A stretch of 64,000 nucleotides of DNA, from assembly GCA_017163975.1 (NCBI GenBank), contig JAFFSR010000370.1, positions 1,736,001 to 1,800,000 on the forward strand, given 5' to 3'. The position numbers and the translations under genes are program-made. Position 1 is the stretch's first letter. Each line of letters begins with the position of its first letter. The notes under the pieces were generated by a model. The model made no database searches and had not been told where the DNA came from. It was given only the letters and a program-made list of their open reading frames with translations. Below, piece after piece: positions 48,661 through 59,859 of the stretch. Origin of the DNA: Anastatus disparis. Taxonomy: Eukaryota > Arthropoda > Insecta > Hymenoptera > Eupelmidae.

Positions 48661-50811
48661 ATGTCCGAAATTTACTCTTCTAAAAGAATTTCATGTCCCG
48701 ATTTTTTTCAAATGCATAAAAAGGTAGTTTATATGAGCAGTAATTCACGTTTTAGACCGTTGGAAGATTTAGCCATTAATTTGGCACAGCTTTATCCAGA
48801 TTTAAATATATTGCCATCTACTAATGTATGTAAAAATTGCCATAAACGCATATCAAAAATGATTTTAAGTGATCTTGAGTCTATATCTGAAAACGAAATC
48901 ACTAAACTTTTTAGCGGAAGAGATGATGATTTTATTCCGAAGACACCCGAACGAATAGAGGAATTAAACGAGAGTATTAATTCAGTTTTACCTGAATGCA
49001 TCTCACCCCTAAAAAGAAAAACTGCGATACCTGAAAATTTTAGAGGAAATTACGTATCTAAAAAGAAAAAATCCTTAATTTCAGCTTTTTCTGCTACTGT
49101 TGGAAGTAAATTAGAAGATGCGTATGGCATTTCAGTTGAATCAATAGAATCGGACGAAAATTCCACTAAAAACTATTGGAATGAATTTTTAGAAAATTTT
49201 AAATTGGCTTTAGAAAAATGCTCTTCTATTTCGGAGAAAATAAAACTTCTAACTCTACTACCTTCAAAATTAAGCAAAATAAAAGTTTGCTCACTATTCC
49301 CGAATATAAGCGAGTATATGATAAATAAATCAAGAAATCTCGTGAAAAATAAAGGAGTTTATTCGGTGCCAGATTTATATACTGGTCATCCTATTGATGA
49401 AAGCACAAAAAATATCGTTATGGAATATTTTTTAAATGATGATTTTAATTGTAGTAGACAAAGTCCAAATAAATCTGATGTCGTAACTGTTAAAATTAAT
49501 AACACAAAAACTAAAAAAGTCAAACGGTTTCTTACTCGAAGCTTAAAAGAAACATATAGTCAATTAAGAAAAGAAAATCCAAACTTACAAATAGAAAAAT
49601 CGAAATTCTATAGTCTAAGACCAAGTTTCGTCTTAATTAGCCCTGTGAAGGAAGCTTGTCTTTGTGTACATTGCGAAAATTTTGAACTGTTTCTTACAAG
49701 TTTGATTCGTTTTAGAGGCGATAAGAATTCCGAATTAGATTCAATTCGTTCAGAAATAACTAACACAATGTTGTGTTCTGAACCATCTGATTCATGTTTC
49801 TTGCAAGAATGCAAAGATTGTCCCGGTGGTGCGGGTATCACATTAGAATTGTTAAAACTGAAACAAAATTGTGAAGATGAAATTACGTTTGCTTTGTGGG
49901 ATAATGGTAATCTTATTAAACAAACAATAAGCTTAACAGTTTTTAAAGAAAAACTTTCAATCTGCGCATTGAAAGCAAGTACTCATATATACATAAAAAA
50001 TATTCAACGTGAAGCTATAAAAAAAGAAAAAGAAGAAGGTAAAGCTGATCCTACTAAGTTAATCATCCACGTTGACTTTGCAGAAAATTGGTCTGTAATA
50101 AATAATAAAGCGGTTCAAGGAAATCATTGGGTAAATAACCAAATTTCTATCGTTACTGCAGTCTGTTACCAAGGAGAGATAACACAAAGTTTTGCGATAG
50201 TTAGTGACGACAAAAAGCATGATACTGCATATGCACTGCTAGCAATGAATAAAATTATCGATCTTATGAAAAAGAATTATTTAGTTACTAAAGTCACTAT
50301 CATATCAGATGGAGCTCCAAGCCAATTTAAAAATCGTTTTCAACTACATGAATTCAAACATTGGTTTTATGAAATGAAATGGTTATTTTCTGCGACTGGT
50401 CATGGGAAAGGAGCCGTTGATGGAATAGGTGGGCTTCTAAAGCATTATGCTACTTCACATAACTTGAAAAGAGTTCATGAAGAATCGATACAAAATGCTG
50501 ACGATTTTATAAATTGGGTTCTAAGTTACACCAATGCAATAAAAATTATTTTACTACCAATAAATGAGATTGAAAGATTTAGAAAAAAGAAAAATATTGA
50601 ATGGAGTGGGGTTTCTAAATATAATGGAATTCAAAAAAGTCATATGTGGTTAAAAAAACTTGGGGAATTAAAATCACATATATTTATTGGCAGGACAGCT
50701 ATACATGCACTAAATGAAGTGAAAAACAATAAAAAAAAGCCAAGCGTCCTGAGACTACATTTAAAACTAAAAATAATAAGCGCAAAAATAAAAAAAAATA
50801 ATTATCTATAA
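48661..50811 (+). CDS. Intact transposase-like protein, 716 residues
   Basis: The frame is uninterrupted from ATG 48661 to a stop at 50809-50811. Probable domains: an N-terminal region with C57-x2-C60, a basic region around 290-310, a Cys/His cluster (C333, C335, C338, then C384 and C387) likely to bind zinc, and a C-terminal region that looks like an RNase H-fold nuclease. The last has HVDFAENWS (D472, E475), IISDGAPSQFKNRF (D550) and GHGKGAVDGIGG (D587). Similar HVDFAEN...SDGAPSQFKNR...HGKG proteins occur in many animal genomes, mostly unnamed. I infer a transposase because it is the only ORF between matching TIRs. Which acidic residues are catalytic is not certain. The first in-frame ATG is used; the Kozak-like context AACAATG is good. 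Confidence 0.82.
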   Translation: MSEIYSSKRISCPDFFQMHKKVVYMSSNSRFRPLEDLAINLAQLYPDLNILPSTNVCKNCHKRISKMILSDLESISENEITKLFSGRDDDFIPKTPERIEELNESINSVLPECISPLKRKTAIPENFRGNYVSKKKKSLISAFSATVGSKLEDAYGISVESIESDENSTKNYWNEFLENFKLALEKCSSISEKIKLLTLLPSKLSKIKVCSLFPNISEYMINKSRNLVKNKGVYSVPDLYTGHPIDESTKNIVMEYFLNDDFNCSRQSPNKSDVVTVKINNTKTKKVKRFLTRSLKETYSQLRKENPNLQIEKSKFYSLRPSFVLISPVKEACLCVHCENFELFLTSLIRFRGDKNSELDSIRSEITNTMLCSEPSDSCFLQECKDCPGGAGITLELLKLKQNCEDEITFALWDNGNLIKQTISLTVFKEKLSICALKASTHIYIKNIQREAIKKEKEEGKADPTKLIIHVDFAENWSVINNKAVQGNHWVNNQISIVTAVCYQGEITQSFAIVSDDKKHDTAYALLAMNKIIDLMKKNYLVTKVTIISDGAPSQFKNRFQLHEFKHWFYEMKWLFSATGHGKGAVDGIGGLLKHYATSHNLKRVHEESIQNADDFINWVLSYTNAIKIILLPINEIERFRKKKNIEWSGVSKYNGIQKSHMWLKKLGELKSHIFIGRTAIHALNEVKNNKKKPSVLRLHLKLKIISAKIKKNNYL

Positions 50812-51495
50812 TTATTTTTTTGACGCATCCCAACAGTGAGAGGCAAGGGGAATTCACTCTAAAAAAGCACCCCGAAGGGAACAGAATCCTTCTACGTCCA
50901 CGTCGTTGTTCCTGGATAATGCTAAACGAAGGATAATATTTAAATGTCGCCTGCTTAAGACTTCCGAACGTATATACAAGCATTTTTCACCAACAAAATT
51001 TGTGAATTTTTTCTCGCTCCAAACCAAAAAACCGGGATCAAACAAGTACTATTAGATAGGTATTTTGGTCCTCTATCAGCAAAAAAAATTTCAGCAAAAA
51101 AAAAAATGGCCTTTTCGAGAAAAATGCATGTGCATAAAAAGTGCATTTTTTGGTAAAATGCATATATCTCAGTCATTTTTTAGTTTTTTTTTAAATTTCT
51201 TGCACGGAGTTGAAGAGGGCTCAAAACGAAATAAAATAAAAAAAGGTTTATCAAAATTCATTGGAAATTGGTAAAACGATAGCTCTCTAAAGTTATTCTC
51301 AACATTTTCAGTTTTAACATTTAGTTTTTGTATGCAATTTTCAAAAGTGCATATCTGATGCAATTTTGATATTTCAGCAAAATAAAAAAATACGTATACC
51401 CTTATTTTTAGGGTAGAATAACATACTCCATTAGCGCAGTAATTGGTGACTTGAGTGTATACTGACTGTTCGATTTGAAATGGAATCAGCCGTAA

Positions 51496-52560
51496 TTTGA
51501 ATTTAGAATTGATGTCAATCGATGGAGTAATGCTTATTATGCATTTTGACTTTTATTGAATGATATGGTTAACGTGGTAAATCTGGTTCATGTAGCCTTC
51601 GCATTGTTCTCGTTTTGTTGATTTTGTAAATCGCATTGCACATTTCTTTTGTTTCATAAAAAATAACTTAATTTTACAATATGCTAACTAAGTCACATTA
51701 TCTGATTGATTAATAACTGCATGATTTGGAATAAAAATTTTTTAAATAAAAGATACGTCGTGACGTAACACATCTACACAAATTTCTAAAAATGTGTTTA
51801 CAGAAAAAATAACTTTTATTCTGATACGTAGATTATTAAATAAAAAGAATACCTACATTAACTGTAACATAATGAATTAAAAAATAGTGCTATTAGTCTA
51901 TAGATCTATCAATCAAACATTGTTTTTTCTCTTTTTTTTTATCGATGTTTTAATGCTTTTTATTAAAAAATTTTTTTCATCGATGTTTCATTGTAAACAG
52001 GATTAAATTTTTTTGTCTCTAGATATACAAATTAATATTAATTGTTTTTATGACAAAATGAATTATACATGTAAATTATTTCATAAAATTTTCACATATC
52101 AAAAACATCACTTAAGGGGATTTAATAAGGTATGTGATTTATACATAGCTACCGACATTACAGTTTTCCAAATTTTTAATCTTTTTTGAAAAATTTTTTT
52201 TAAATTCTTCATATTAGGCTTTCCATCAGCAAAAATGGAAGACAGTAATAAAGAGATATTTGGAACATTTTTAGATTAAGAATAAAAAATTTGGAAAACT
52301 GTGATGTTGTTGAATTTTCTACAAAATTATATAAAAATTAAATTCAATTTATAAAAATTATATTTAAGTGTTTGATTTTGATTCAACCAAAATTTAAATT
52401 TAATCATTTGTTTATTAAACTTCAATTTAGCTTTTTTAAAATGATATTTTCAACCCTACACTTTAAATAAAATCGTAAAATTAATAATTATTATTTATAT
52501 GATTAAACTTCACGATAATTACAGAGTAGCTGATAGATTTTTAGCCAATTATAAAAAAGA
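51496..52560. other. Non-coding AT-rich stretch with one hairpin
   Basis: No coding frame. It contains one inverted repeat, annotated at 52156-52309. Confidence 0.5.
52156..52309. repeat. ~150-bp imperfect hairpin
   Basis: TTACAGTTTTCCAAATTTTT at the left pairs with AAAATTTGGAAAACTGTGAT at the right, and AATCTT with AAGAAT-like sequence inside. It is probably a small MITE remnant. Confidence 0.55.
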
Positions 52561-52607
52561 TATTATTACCTATTGCTTTCTCATAGAGAAAGCATTGTAT
52601 CGATAAA

Positions 52608-52700
52608 GTGTGTGTGTATGTGTGTGTGTGTGTGTGTGGGTGTGTGCTGGTGTGGGTGTGTGTGTAAGTGTGTGTGTGTGTGTGTAGGTGTGTGTGTGTG
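52608..52700. repeat. TG microsatellite
   Basis: Near-continuous GTGTGTGTG with minor interruptions, preceded by the short palindrome TGCTTTCTCATAGAGAAAGCA (about 52574-52594). CTCTATGAGAAAGCATTG recurs near 54543, just past the 164-bp array, so the palindrome half may mark both ends of one composite repeat. Confidence 0.85.
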
Positions 52701-52719
52701 TAAGTTAGTAAATTGTATC

Positions 52720-54300
52720 TCGAAAACTACTCTATGAATTTGTTTCGAATTTCGCATGAAACTTATTTTTTTGTCTAACTTGCTGGGAAGCTATTGATGA
52801 TTGGTTCTTCTAGCTTTGTTTCAATTTCAGAGTCGCTTATAAGAAAAAAAATTTTAATTTTTCATTTTTCTGGTTTTTTTCGTTCATTACTCGATGAATT
52901 TGCTTCAAAATTTGCCTGGAAATTATTTGCGATTGCCCAAATAAAATAAATTCCTAAAAACTAATTTTCTTAGCTTAGTTTTAATTTTAGAGCATTTAGA
53001 AATTTTTAAAAAAAATGTTTATATTTATTAAGCCAATAAAATCTCAAAAACTGCTTGATGAATTCACTTCAAATTTTTCATGCAATTCAATTTTTCGATC
53101 AACTGGTGCGGAAGCTATTGAGAGTTGGTTTTCTTAGCGTAGTTTTGATTTTATAGCCATTTTAGTAATTTTAAAAAAACTTCGATTTTTCATTTGTTTT
53201 GTATTTTACGTTAACTACTTGAAGAATTTGCTTGAAAATTTGTATGGAACTTATTTTCGACTGCGAAAGATGAAAAACTTTTGGAAATTGATTTTCTTAG
53301 CGCTCTTTTGATTTTAAAGCATTTAAAAAATTTTTTTTTAAATTTTTATTTTTAATTTTTCTTTCTATTTTTCAAAAAACATTCGATAGATTTGCTCCAA
53401 AATTCGTATGCAAGTTATTTGCCACTGTCTGAAGAAAACAAGCTTTGGAAAACTAATTTTTTTAGAGCACTTTTAATTTTAAATCATTTTGAAAATTTAG
53501 AACAAAATTTTTTTTTTATCCAACTTCTATTTTGCGTGAACCATACGATAAATTTTCTCCAAAATTTTTGTACAGTTGATTTGCTATTGTCTGAAAAGAA
53601 TAAGCTTTTGAAAAGTAATTTTCTCAGAGTTGTTACAATTTTAGAGAATTTTATGTATTTAAAAAAAAATTTCGATTCTTTATTTCTTATTTTTTTTATT
53701 TTACATAAAGTACTCGATAGATTTGTTCTAAAATTTGCAGGGAAATTATTTACAACTGCTAAAAGAAGGGTAATTTTCAAAAATCGATTTTCATAAGGTA
53801 GTTTTAATTTTAGAGCATTTTTAAAATTTTGAAAAGAAAATGTTATTTATTTAGCCAATTAGATCTCGAAAATTACTCGATGGATTTGCTTCAAATTTTG
53901 CTTACTATTTATGTTTCTGTATAAGTAGACAGGAAGCTATTGAAAATTGGTATTCATAATAAGGTTTTTTTCTATAGGGCCATTTTGAGAATTAGAAAAA
54001 AATTTTCGAGTTTTCATTTATTTTGTTTTACGTAAATTACTTGATGAATTTGCTTTGAAATTTGCATGGGAATTATTTGCAACTGCCAAAAGAAGTATGA
54101 CTTTTAAAAACCAATTTCCTTAGCGCAGTTTTAATTTTAAAAAATTAAAAAAATTTTTTTTTAAATCTTCATTTTTTATTTTCTTTTCCGTTTTACATAA
54201 ACTACTCAATGGATTTGCTCTAAAATTTGTATACAAGTTATTTGCTGCTGTCTTTATGAAACAAGCTTTTAAAAAATAATTTTCTTAGCGTAGCTCTTTG
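52720..54300. repeat. ~164-bp tandem repeat, about ten copies
   Basis: The landmark GATGAATTTGCTTcAAAATTTG recurs near 52731, 52898, 53058, 53222, 53388, 53547, 53716, 53880, 54042 and 54208, spacing 159-169 bp. Each unit also carries GCAAcTTATTTGC-type sequence, TTTTCTTAGCGTAGTTTTAATTTTA and a T/A-rich tail. Copies are well diverged, so the array is old. The frames at 53392-53796 arise from the repeat and are not genes. Confidence 0.85.
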
Positions 54301-54639
54301 ATCACTTCTTTTGATTTCTGATCTAACGCTTTTACAAACTCTTTTCTTACTTCCTCACTTTCTCTTTGTCCTTATTTCTCAGATTGATCCTCATTTTTAC
54401 CCTATTTTCATCCATCCTTGTCTCTTTCTTCCTATTTACTGATCACTCTCTCACATTCACTAATTTCTCTCGAATAAAAATTGTATTTTATATTGAATTC
54501 ACATTTAAAAAAATAAAATAAAATTATTTTAACTCAATGAGCTCTATGAGAAAGCATTGCGCCAAAGCACTTAGTAGGGTTTTTGTTTTATCCATTATTA
54601 ATCTTAAATTTATATGTTATCATATATCGTTATATACAA

Positions 54640-55165
54640 AACTTAAAGTTAGCTATTACCAAGTTCACTACAAGCTTAAATTCAGCTAATTTTCAGCTAT
54701 TTTAAAGCTTAAATTGAGCTCAATTCAGTTATTTCCTAGCTAATTACAAGCTTAAATCCAGCTGAATTCAACGCTGTAACGTAGGTCCAAAAATGAGGGG
54801 CACATTTCTGACGATAACAGCGATGACAGCGGCGATATACTTTTAATAGTATGGGGAGAATATCATATGAATACATCTAAAATGCAACTAAAATGCAGCT
54901 GAAACCAAACCAAAATTTATCTAAAATTGCTTAAAATTAATATAAATATTAGCTAACTTTTAACTAAATTTTAACCAATTTTCATCGAAATATTGCATAA
55001 ATTTAACTAACTTTTGTTTTAATGTAGCTAACTTTTAGCTAATTTTTAGCTAAATTTTAGCTAACTCTTAGCTCAGTTTCAGCTAGATTCTAGTTAAATT
55101 CTAGCTAACCAAGGACAAATCGAATTTTTATACACCGACAGCGACAGCGGCAGCGGCGGCGAAAT
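54640..55165. repeat. AGCT-rich short repeats and GCGGCGACA stretches
   Basis: 54640-54780 and 54890-55115 repeat TAGCTAATTTTTAGCTAAAT-like 12-13-bp units. Between and after them are ACAGCGATGACAGCGGCGAT (about 54818) and GACAGCGACAGCGGCAGCGG (about 55138), which look like one small repeat on both sides. Confidence 0.7.
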
Positions 55166-55166
55166 C

Positions 55167-55203
<37 letters not shown>

Positions 55204-55206
55204 TAG

Positions 55207-55876
55207 GGGGTACCTCCCTGCTCGCTCCGCTCGCCAACCCCCTATTTGTTATTTAAGTTACATTATCTTTTTTTTTATTTTTATTAACTGTAAAAAATAT
55301 AATTATTAAAATATATTAAGTTATACTCAAAAATATATTTAAATATTTATTACAAACCTATTTTTGTTTTCGTTATTTATATGATGTTATATACCAATAG
55401 TTTTTATTGTTTATATAAAACCAATTTTCATAAATACTAATATCTTATAAATCTCCATAGCATTGATAAATTTTTGTTTTTTTACCTAAATTATTAAATT
55501 TATAATGTTTGTATTATAAATATATTTCTATATTTTCCACACCACCTAGTATTTTTAAGTACCGAGGTATATATGTAGGCGCGTTTTTTTTAGTGGTTTC
55601 CCCAGGAGGGCTATTTCCACTCACATTTAAAAAAAATGTTTTTTTTTAATAAATAAATGAAAAAAATAATTTTTTTATCTATATATTAAAAATAAATAAC
55701 ATCTTTTAAATATGTTCGCTGAAATATAAAATATTAGAAATAATATGTATATTAAATTTAATATATTTAAATATACAAAAAAATATTACTTATACTTACT
55801 ATTAAACAGTATTTCGAAATTGAAAATTTTTTTAAATTTATAAATTAAGAATATTAAAAAGATTGTACCTGTTTTT
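55207..55876. other. AT-rich 3' non-coding part of Helitron H2
   Basis: No gene. Contains the family blocks CACACCACCTAGTATTT (about 55538) and TACCGAGGTATAT, GGCGCG and GTGGTTTCCC (about 55560-55605). Confidence 0.6.
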
Positions 55877-56146
55877 ATTATGACTAAAAATTTTGAAAAC
55901 AGAAATATAAAAAATTTTTATGTATTATCCTTTTTTTTGTCGATATACTTAGAATTTTTTTCATCTTTTTGTTCTAATTTTTGTAAATATTGTAAAATTA
56001 TTTAATATAATTGTTTATAAAATTTTATATAATTTTTTACTTACTTTTATAAATAAAAAATAATATTTCTGGAAAATATTTCTTGGAATTTTTATATGTA
56101 ATATTAATTATATATACATAATTCATACATATATTTTGTATAAAAA
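55877..56146. repeat. ~330-bp tandem duplication in H2, copy 1 (left part)
   Basis: TTATGACTAAAAATTTTG through TTTTGTATAAAAA is repeated almost exactly at 59339-59607. Copy 1 is split after this point by the LINE; its last ~58 bp lie at 59281-59338. Confidence 0.85.
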
Positions 56147-58753
56147 GGATAATCTAAAATGCACTATTTTGGCCACTTCGGAGACGCAAACTAGTAATAG
56201 TAGCGGTAAGCCGGAGGTGCCTGAATATATTTTCTGTTCTGTGCAAGTTGGCGGCTCCGAGCCCGTGCTGGTTTCTGTCATTTATCGTCCTCCTGCTGTT
56301 TCGTTTATTGGAAACTCTAATTTGATGATTGAATTGAGAAATTTTTGTTCGGACTACTCCCATAAAATTATAATGGGGGACTTGAATGCCGATCTCCTTA
56401 AAGAGAGCAGTGATGCTAAGTTTCTTAGTAAGCTGTCGGCTGAGCTTTCGTTACGGTTGGTCCAGCACGGTGCTACGCATCATACTCCTACGTCTCACAC
56501 GTGGATTGACCTGATCTTTGTTGATGACAACGACGTGGTGCTTGATGCACGGAACCTACCGGCGAGCTTTCACAGTCAGCATAATTTAATTGACGTCTGT
56601 TTGCCTTGCAACACTATAACTTTTGATCAAAAACCTATCATGTATAGGAACTATAAAAATATTTGTCCAACTGCATTGGGAGAGAAACTTGCCGGCTGTG
56701 ATTGGTCGCCGCTCATGACTGACGCGGTTGACCCTGAATCTGCACTTGGTTGCCTCTGTGACAATCTCACTGCTGCGATCGAGAATTTGGCGCCGTTGAA
56801 AGCGCTCAAGCCTAATAAGAATAAGTTTCCATGGGTAGATGAAGAATTGTCGCGGATGCGGCGTAGGAGAGATGCTACATATCGTAGATACAAACGGACA
56901 GAGGACAAGCAGTATCTCCTTGAATTTCTGCGGTTGCGTAGGGTGGTAGACGAACGCACGGACCATGCTAAGACTGCTTATATTCACAATAGACTGTTTG
57001 ATGCTCTTGCGGGTGGTAATGTCTGGAAGGAGTTGAGAGACCTGGGACTGCTACCCGGACCTCAAGGGGGTTTGAATGGATTCACTCCGGATGAGCTTAA
57101 TGCGCACTTTGCTGGGGTGTCAGTCTCGCCGCAGGAGGATAGTGAAGAGCGATTGAGAATTCTTTCTCAATGCAATGAAAGTGGGTTTCCCTTTAAACCA
57201 ATTAGTTTTAATGATGTTGTTCTTGCAATTTCACATTTTTCCTCACAGGCTTGTGGTGAGGATGGCATTCCGCAAAGCGTGATAGTTAAAGCTTTACCAT
57301 TTATTGGTGAACATCTTGTGACTCTGTTCAACTCCTCTTTTGCACGGGGGGTCTTCCCTTGCCGTTGGAAGCAAGCACGTATTATACCATTGAAAAAGTG
57401 TGCTGCACCTAAGCAACCAAAAGATTTTAGGCCTATAGCCATCTTATGTTTTCTTTCAAAGGTTCTTGAGAAGATCGCCCATGACCAACTGCAGGAGTAC
57501 ATTACATCCAAAAAATTGCTCGATCCTATGCAGACGGGCTTCAGGAAAAACCATTCTACGCAGACTGCTGTACTTAAGCTTACGGACGATATAAGGTCAG
57601 GTCTAGACAGGAAACTTGTCACGTTACTGCTACTTTTTGACTTTAGTAAGGCATTCGACACGATCTCTCCTCCAAACTTCTTGCGAGGCTTAGATCGATG
57701 GGGTTCTCCAGGGCCGCACTCGGATGGATTAACTCCTATTTATCAGGTAGGAAACAAATGGTTTCCACACATTTGAAGGAGGAATCGAATTGGCTAACAA
57801 CCAATCTAGGAGTATCTCAGGGTTCGGTGCTGGGGCCTCTGTTGTTTTGCCTTTACATAAATGACGTACGTGACGCACTGGACTCTGGTTGCGTCGGGCA
57901 TCTGCTGTATGCGGATGATCTTCAAATTTATACACAGGTCCCTTATGATGATGTGGACGAGGGGATTCGTATTTTACAGAGGGCGGCCAGGGCGGTGTCG
58001 GGGTGGGCTGCTGGTGTTTCTCTCACTTTGAATGCTAGTAAAACAAAGGCGATCGTCTTTGGAAGTAATCGTTTTATTAAAAATTTTTATTCGGGTGAAC
58101 CAAGGACGATTGACCTAGGGAGCGGTATCGGTATTCCTTTCTCTGACACCGTTACGAGCCTTGGTGTTGTACTCGACTCTAAACTGTCGTGGGAACCGCA
58201 TATTAATATGCTGACTAAAAAATTCAATAGAGTGATTTATAGCCTGCGGTTTTTCCGTCGGTACACCACTGAGGCTCTGCGTAAGCAGCTCGCAACCGCC
58301 CTGCTGTTTCCACATCTTGATTATTGCTCAGTGGTTTTGCTCGATGCTTCGCAGGAGTTACGAAGACGGCTACAGACAATGCAAAATTCATGTGTGAGAT
58401 ATGTATTAGGCGTGAGAATGGGTGATCACATGTCTCACCATAGACATGCTTTGGGTTGGCTACGTACTGATTCGAGGAGACAGTATTTTATGGCTGTACT
58501 TATGTACAAAATCGTACGTATGAATACTCCCGAATATCTAGTGGGTCTCTTCACTAGATATATACCCAGAGCGACCACTAGGGGTGAGATTAAAGATCTT
58601 GCGGTGCCCTTTACGCGCACTGAGACTGGAAGAAATTCCTTTCAAGTTCAAGGTGCGCATTTTTGGAACTCCCTACCTGCTGATATTAAAAATCTTCCAT
58701 CAATCGGCAGGTTTAAAGCCGCTCTGAGGAGGTTTTTACTCGACCTCGATTAA
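56147..58753 (+). pseudogene. LINE endonuclease-reverse transcriptase ORF2, one frameshift
   Basis: The protein is read in two frames, 56136-57776 (entering from the flank) and 57698-58753. The frame changes around 57670-57690, where one base seems lost in CCAAACTTC. The C-terminal part of an APE-type endonuclease is visible: GDLNADL and HTWIDLIF. The usual SDH is SQH (ASFHSQHNL), a change at a normally conserved Asp. The reverse transcriptase follows: FRPIAILCFLSKVLEKI, DFSKAFDTI (catalytic Asp), GVSQGSVLGPLLF and LLYADDLQIY (57905-57934, catalytic DD). The C-terminal region ends FWNSLPADIKNLPS, GRFKAALRRFLLDLD. The RT would reverse-transcribe its own RNA at a nicked target. Base composition is clearly GC-richer than the surrounding Helitron. 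Confidence 0.87.
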
Positions 58754-59280
58754 ACAGTATTATTTTCGGATTATATCATATGTGTTAATTTATTATGTGA
58801 TGTACCCTTTATAGATTTAAGGCATGATTGTATTTATTGGCGTGTATGTAGGATGTGTGTGCATAGAGTGAATGATTATATTTTTATCAGATTGACTTGT
58901 ATATTACTGTACATTCAACTTGCTGTGATTTTAACTTACTGTATACTGCTGATATTTCGACTGCGCTCTTTACACGCTTGATTTTATGTAATTATTTTGA
59001 CTGATAGATATTGAGACTGATTTTTAACTATATTATTTATACTTTTTGCGTGTATTTATTCGTGTTATCTGTGATATCGCTTTTATTTAATTTATTGACT
59101 TACTATTACAGTATTACTATCTCTATTATGTTTTATGACTGTGATATCATACTGTACTATTTTGATTTTATATGTACAAGGCTATTTAAAGTATTTTTAT
59201 GTATTTTTTCAACTTTATTTGTAATTTTTCACGCTTTTTTGTAATTATAATACAAAATAAACAATATCTAATCTAATCTA
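58754..59280 (+). other. 3' UTR and tail of the LINE
   Basis: T-rich untranslated sequence ending with AATAAA (59256-59261) and a short ATCTA repeat. Frames within it are chance ORFs. Confidence 0.75.
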
Positions 59281-59663
59281 AAAATAAATTATTTTTTAAT
59301 TATTTATATTTGTAGTTAGTAGTGTATAACATTTAAAAATTATGACTAAAAATTTTGAAAACAGAAATATAAAAAATTTTTATGTATTATCCTTTTTTTT
59401 GTCGATATACTTAGAATTTTTTTCATCTTTTTGTTCTAATTTTTGTAAATATTGTAAAATTATTTAATATAATTGTTTATAAAATTTTATATAATTTTTT
59501 ACGTACTTTTATAAATAAAAAATAATATTTCTCGAAAATATTTCTTGGAATTTTTATATGTAATATTAATTATATATACATAATTCATACATATATTTTG
59601 TATAAAAATAAATTATTTTTTAATTATCTATATTTGTAGTTAGTAGTGTATAACATTTAAAAA
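59281..59663. repeat. ~330-bp tandem duplication in H2, remainder of copy 1 and copy 2
   Basis: 59281-59338 (AAATAAATTATTTTTTAATT through ACATTTAAAAAT) is the end of copy 1; 59339-59607 plus about 59604-59663 is copy 2, which lacks the LINE and therefore shows the empty site TTTGTATAAAAATAAATTAT. Confidence 0.85.
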
Positions 59664-59859
59664 TTGAAAATATTAAATTAAAATTTTTAAAAATATAATA
59701 AAAAAAAAATTTTCAATATAAATTTATATTATAAGAAATATAATACCTTTTTTAATGTTTTTATATTATATAAACTAATCATAATTTTTAATTTATCAAC
59801 CAAATTTTCTTTTACTGCAAATAAATATTTTATTGTTACAAAAAATAATTTTATAATTA

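Larger units (their letters stand above)
47749..51491 (+). mobile_element. Complete 3.7-kb DNA transposon with 540-bp TIRs
   Basis: Inverted ends GGCTGATTCCATTTCAAATC (47749) and its complement (to 51491) continue for about 540 bp each (47749-48288 and 50951-51491) with few differences. GTAA flanks both ends (47745-47748 and 51492-51495), a 4-bp target duplication. The interior encodes one intact 716-residue ORF (48661-50811). A 4-bp duplication with a single ~700-residue transposase recalls the Sola group, but I cannot confirm that from sequence alone. A (TA)n(TG)n microsatellite sits inside at 48365-48425. Confidence 0.88.
56147..59280 (+). mobile_element. Non-LTR retrotransposon, 5'-truncated
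   Basis: A 3.1-kb LINE. The 5' boundary GGATAATCTAAAATGC (56147) begins inside the endonuclease domain, so the 5' part and any ORF1 are missing, as is usual for 5'-truncated copies. The 3' UTR (58754-59280) ends with AATAAA at 59256-59261 and the tail (ATCTA)n. Comparison with the empty site at 59601-59612 fixes both ends and allows at most a short A-run target duplication. Domain style (EN, RT with YADD, C-terminal FWNSLP region) suggests the CR1/L2-like or related groups; the clade is not certain. Confidence 0.85.

Noticed and set aside
50854..51363. ORFs in the right TIR of the 47749 element
   Set aside because: Mirror images of left-TIR frames (for example at 47712-48071); non-coding inverted repeat.
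53392..53796. 134-codon ORF and its antisense partner
   Set aside because: Spans parts of the diverged 164-bp tandem repeat; frame and composition come from the repeat.
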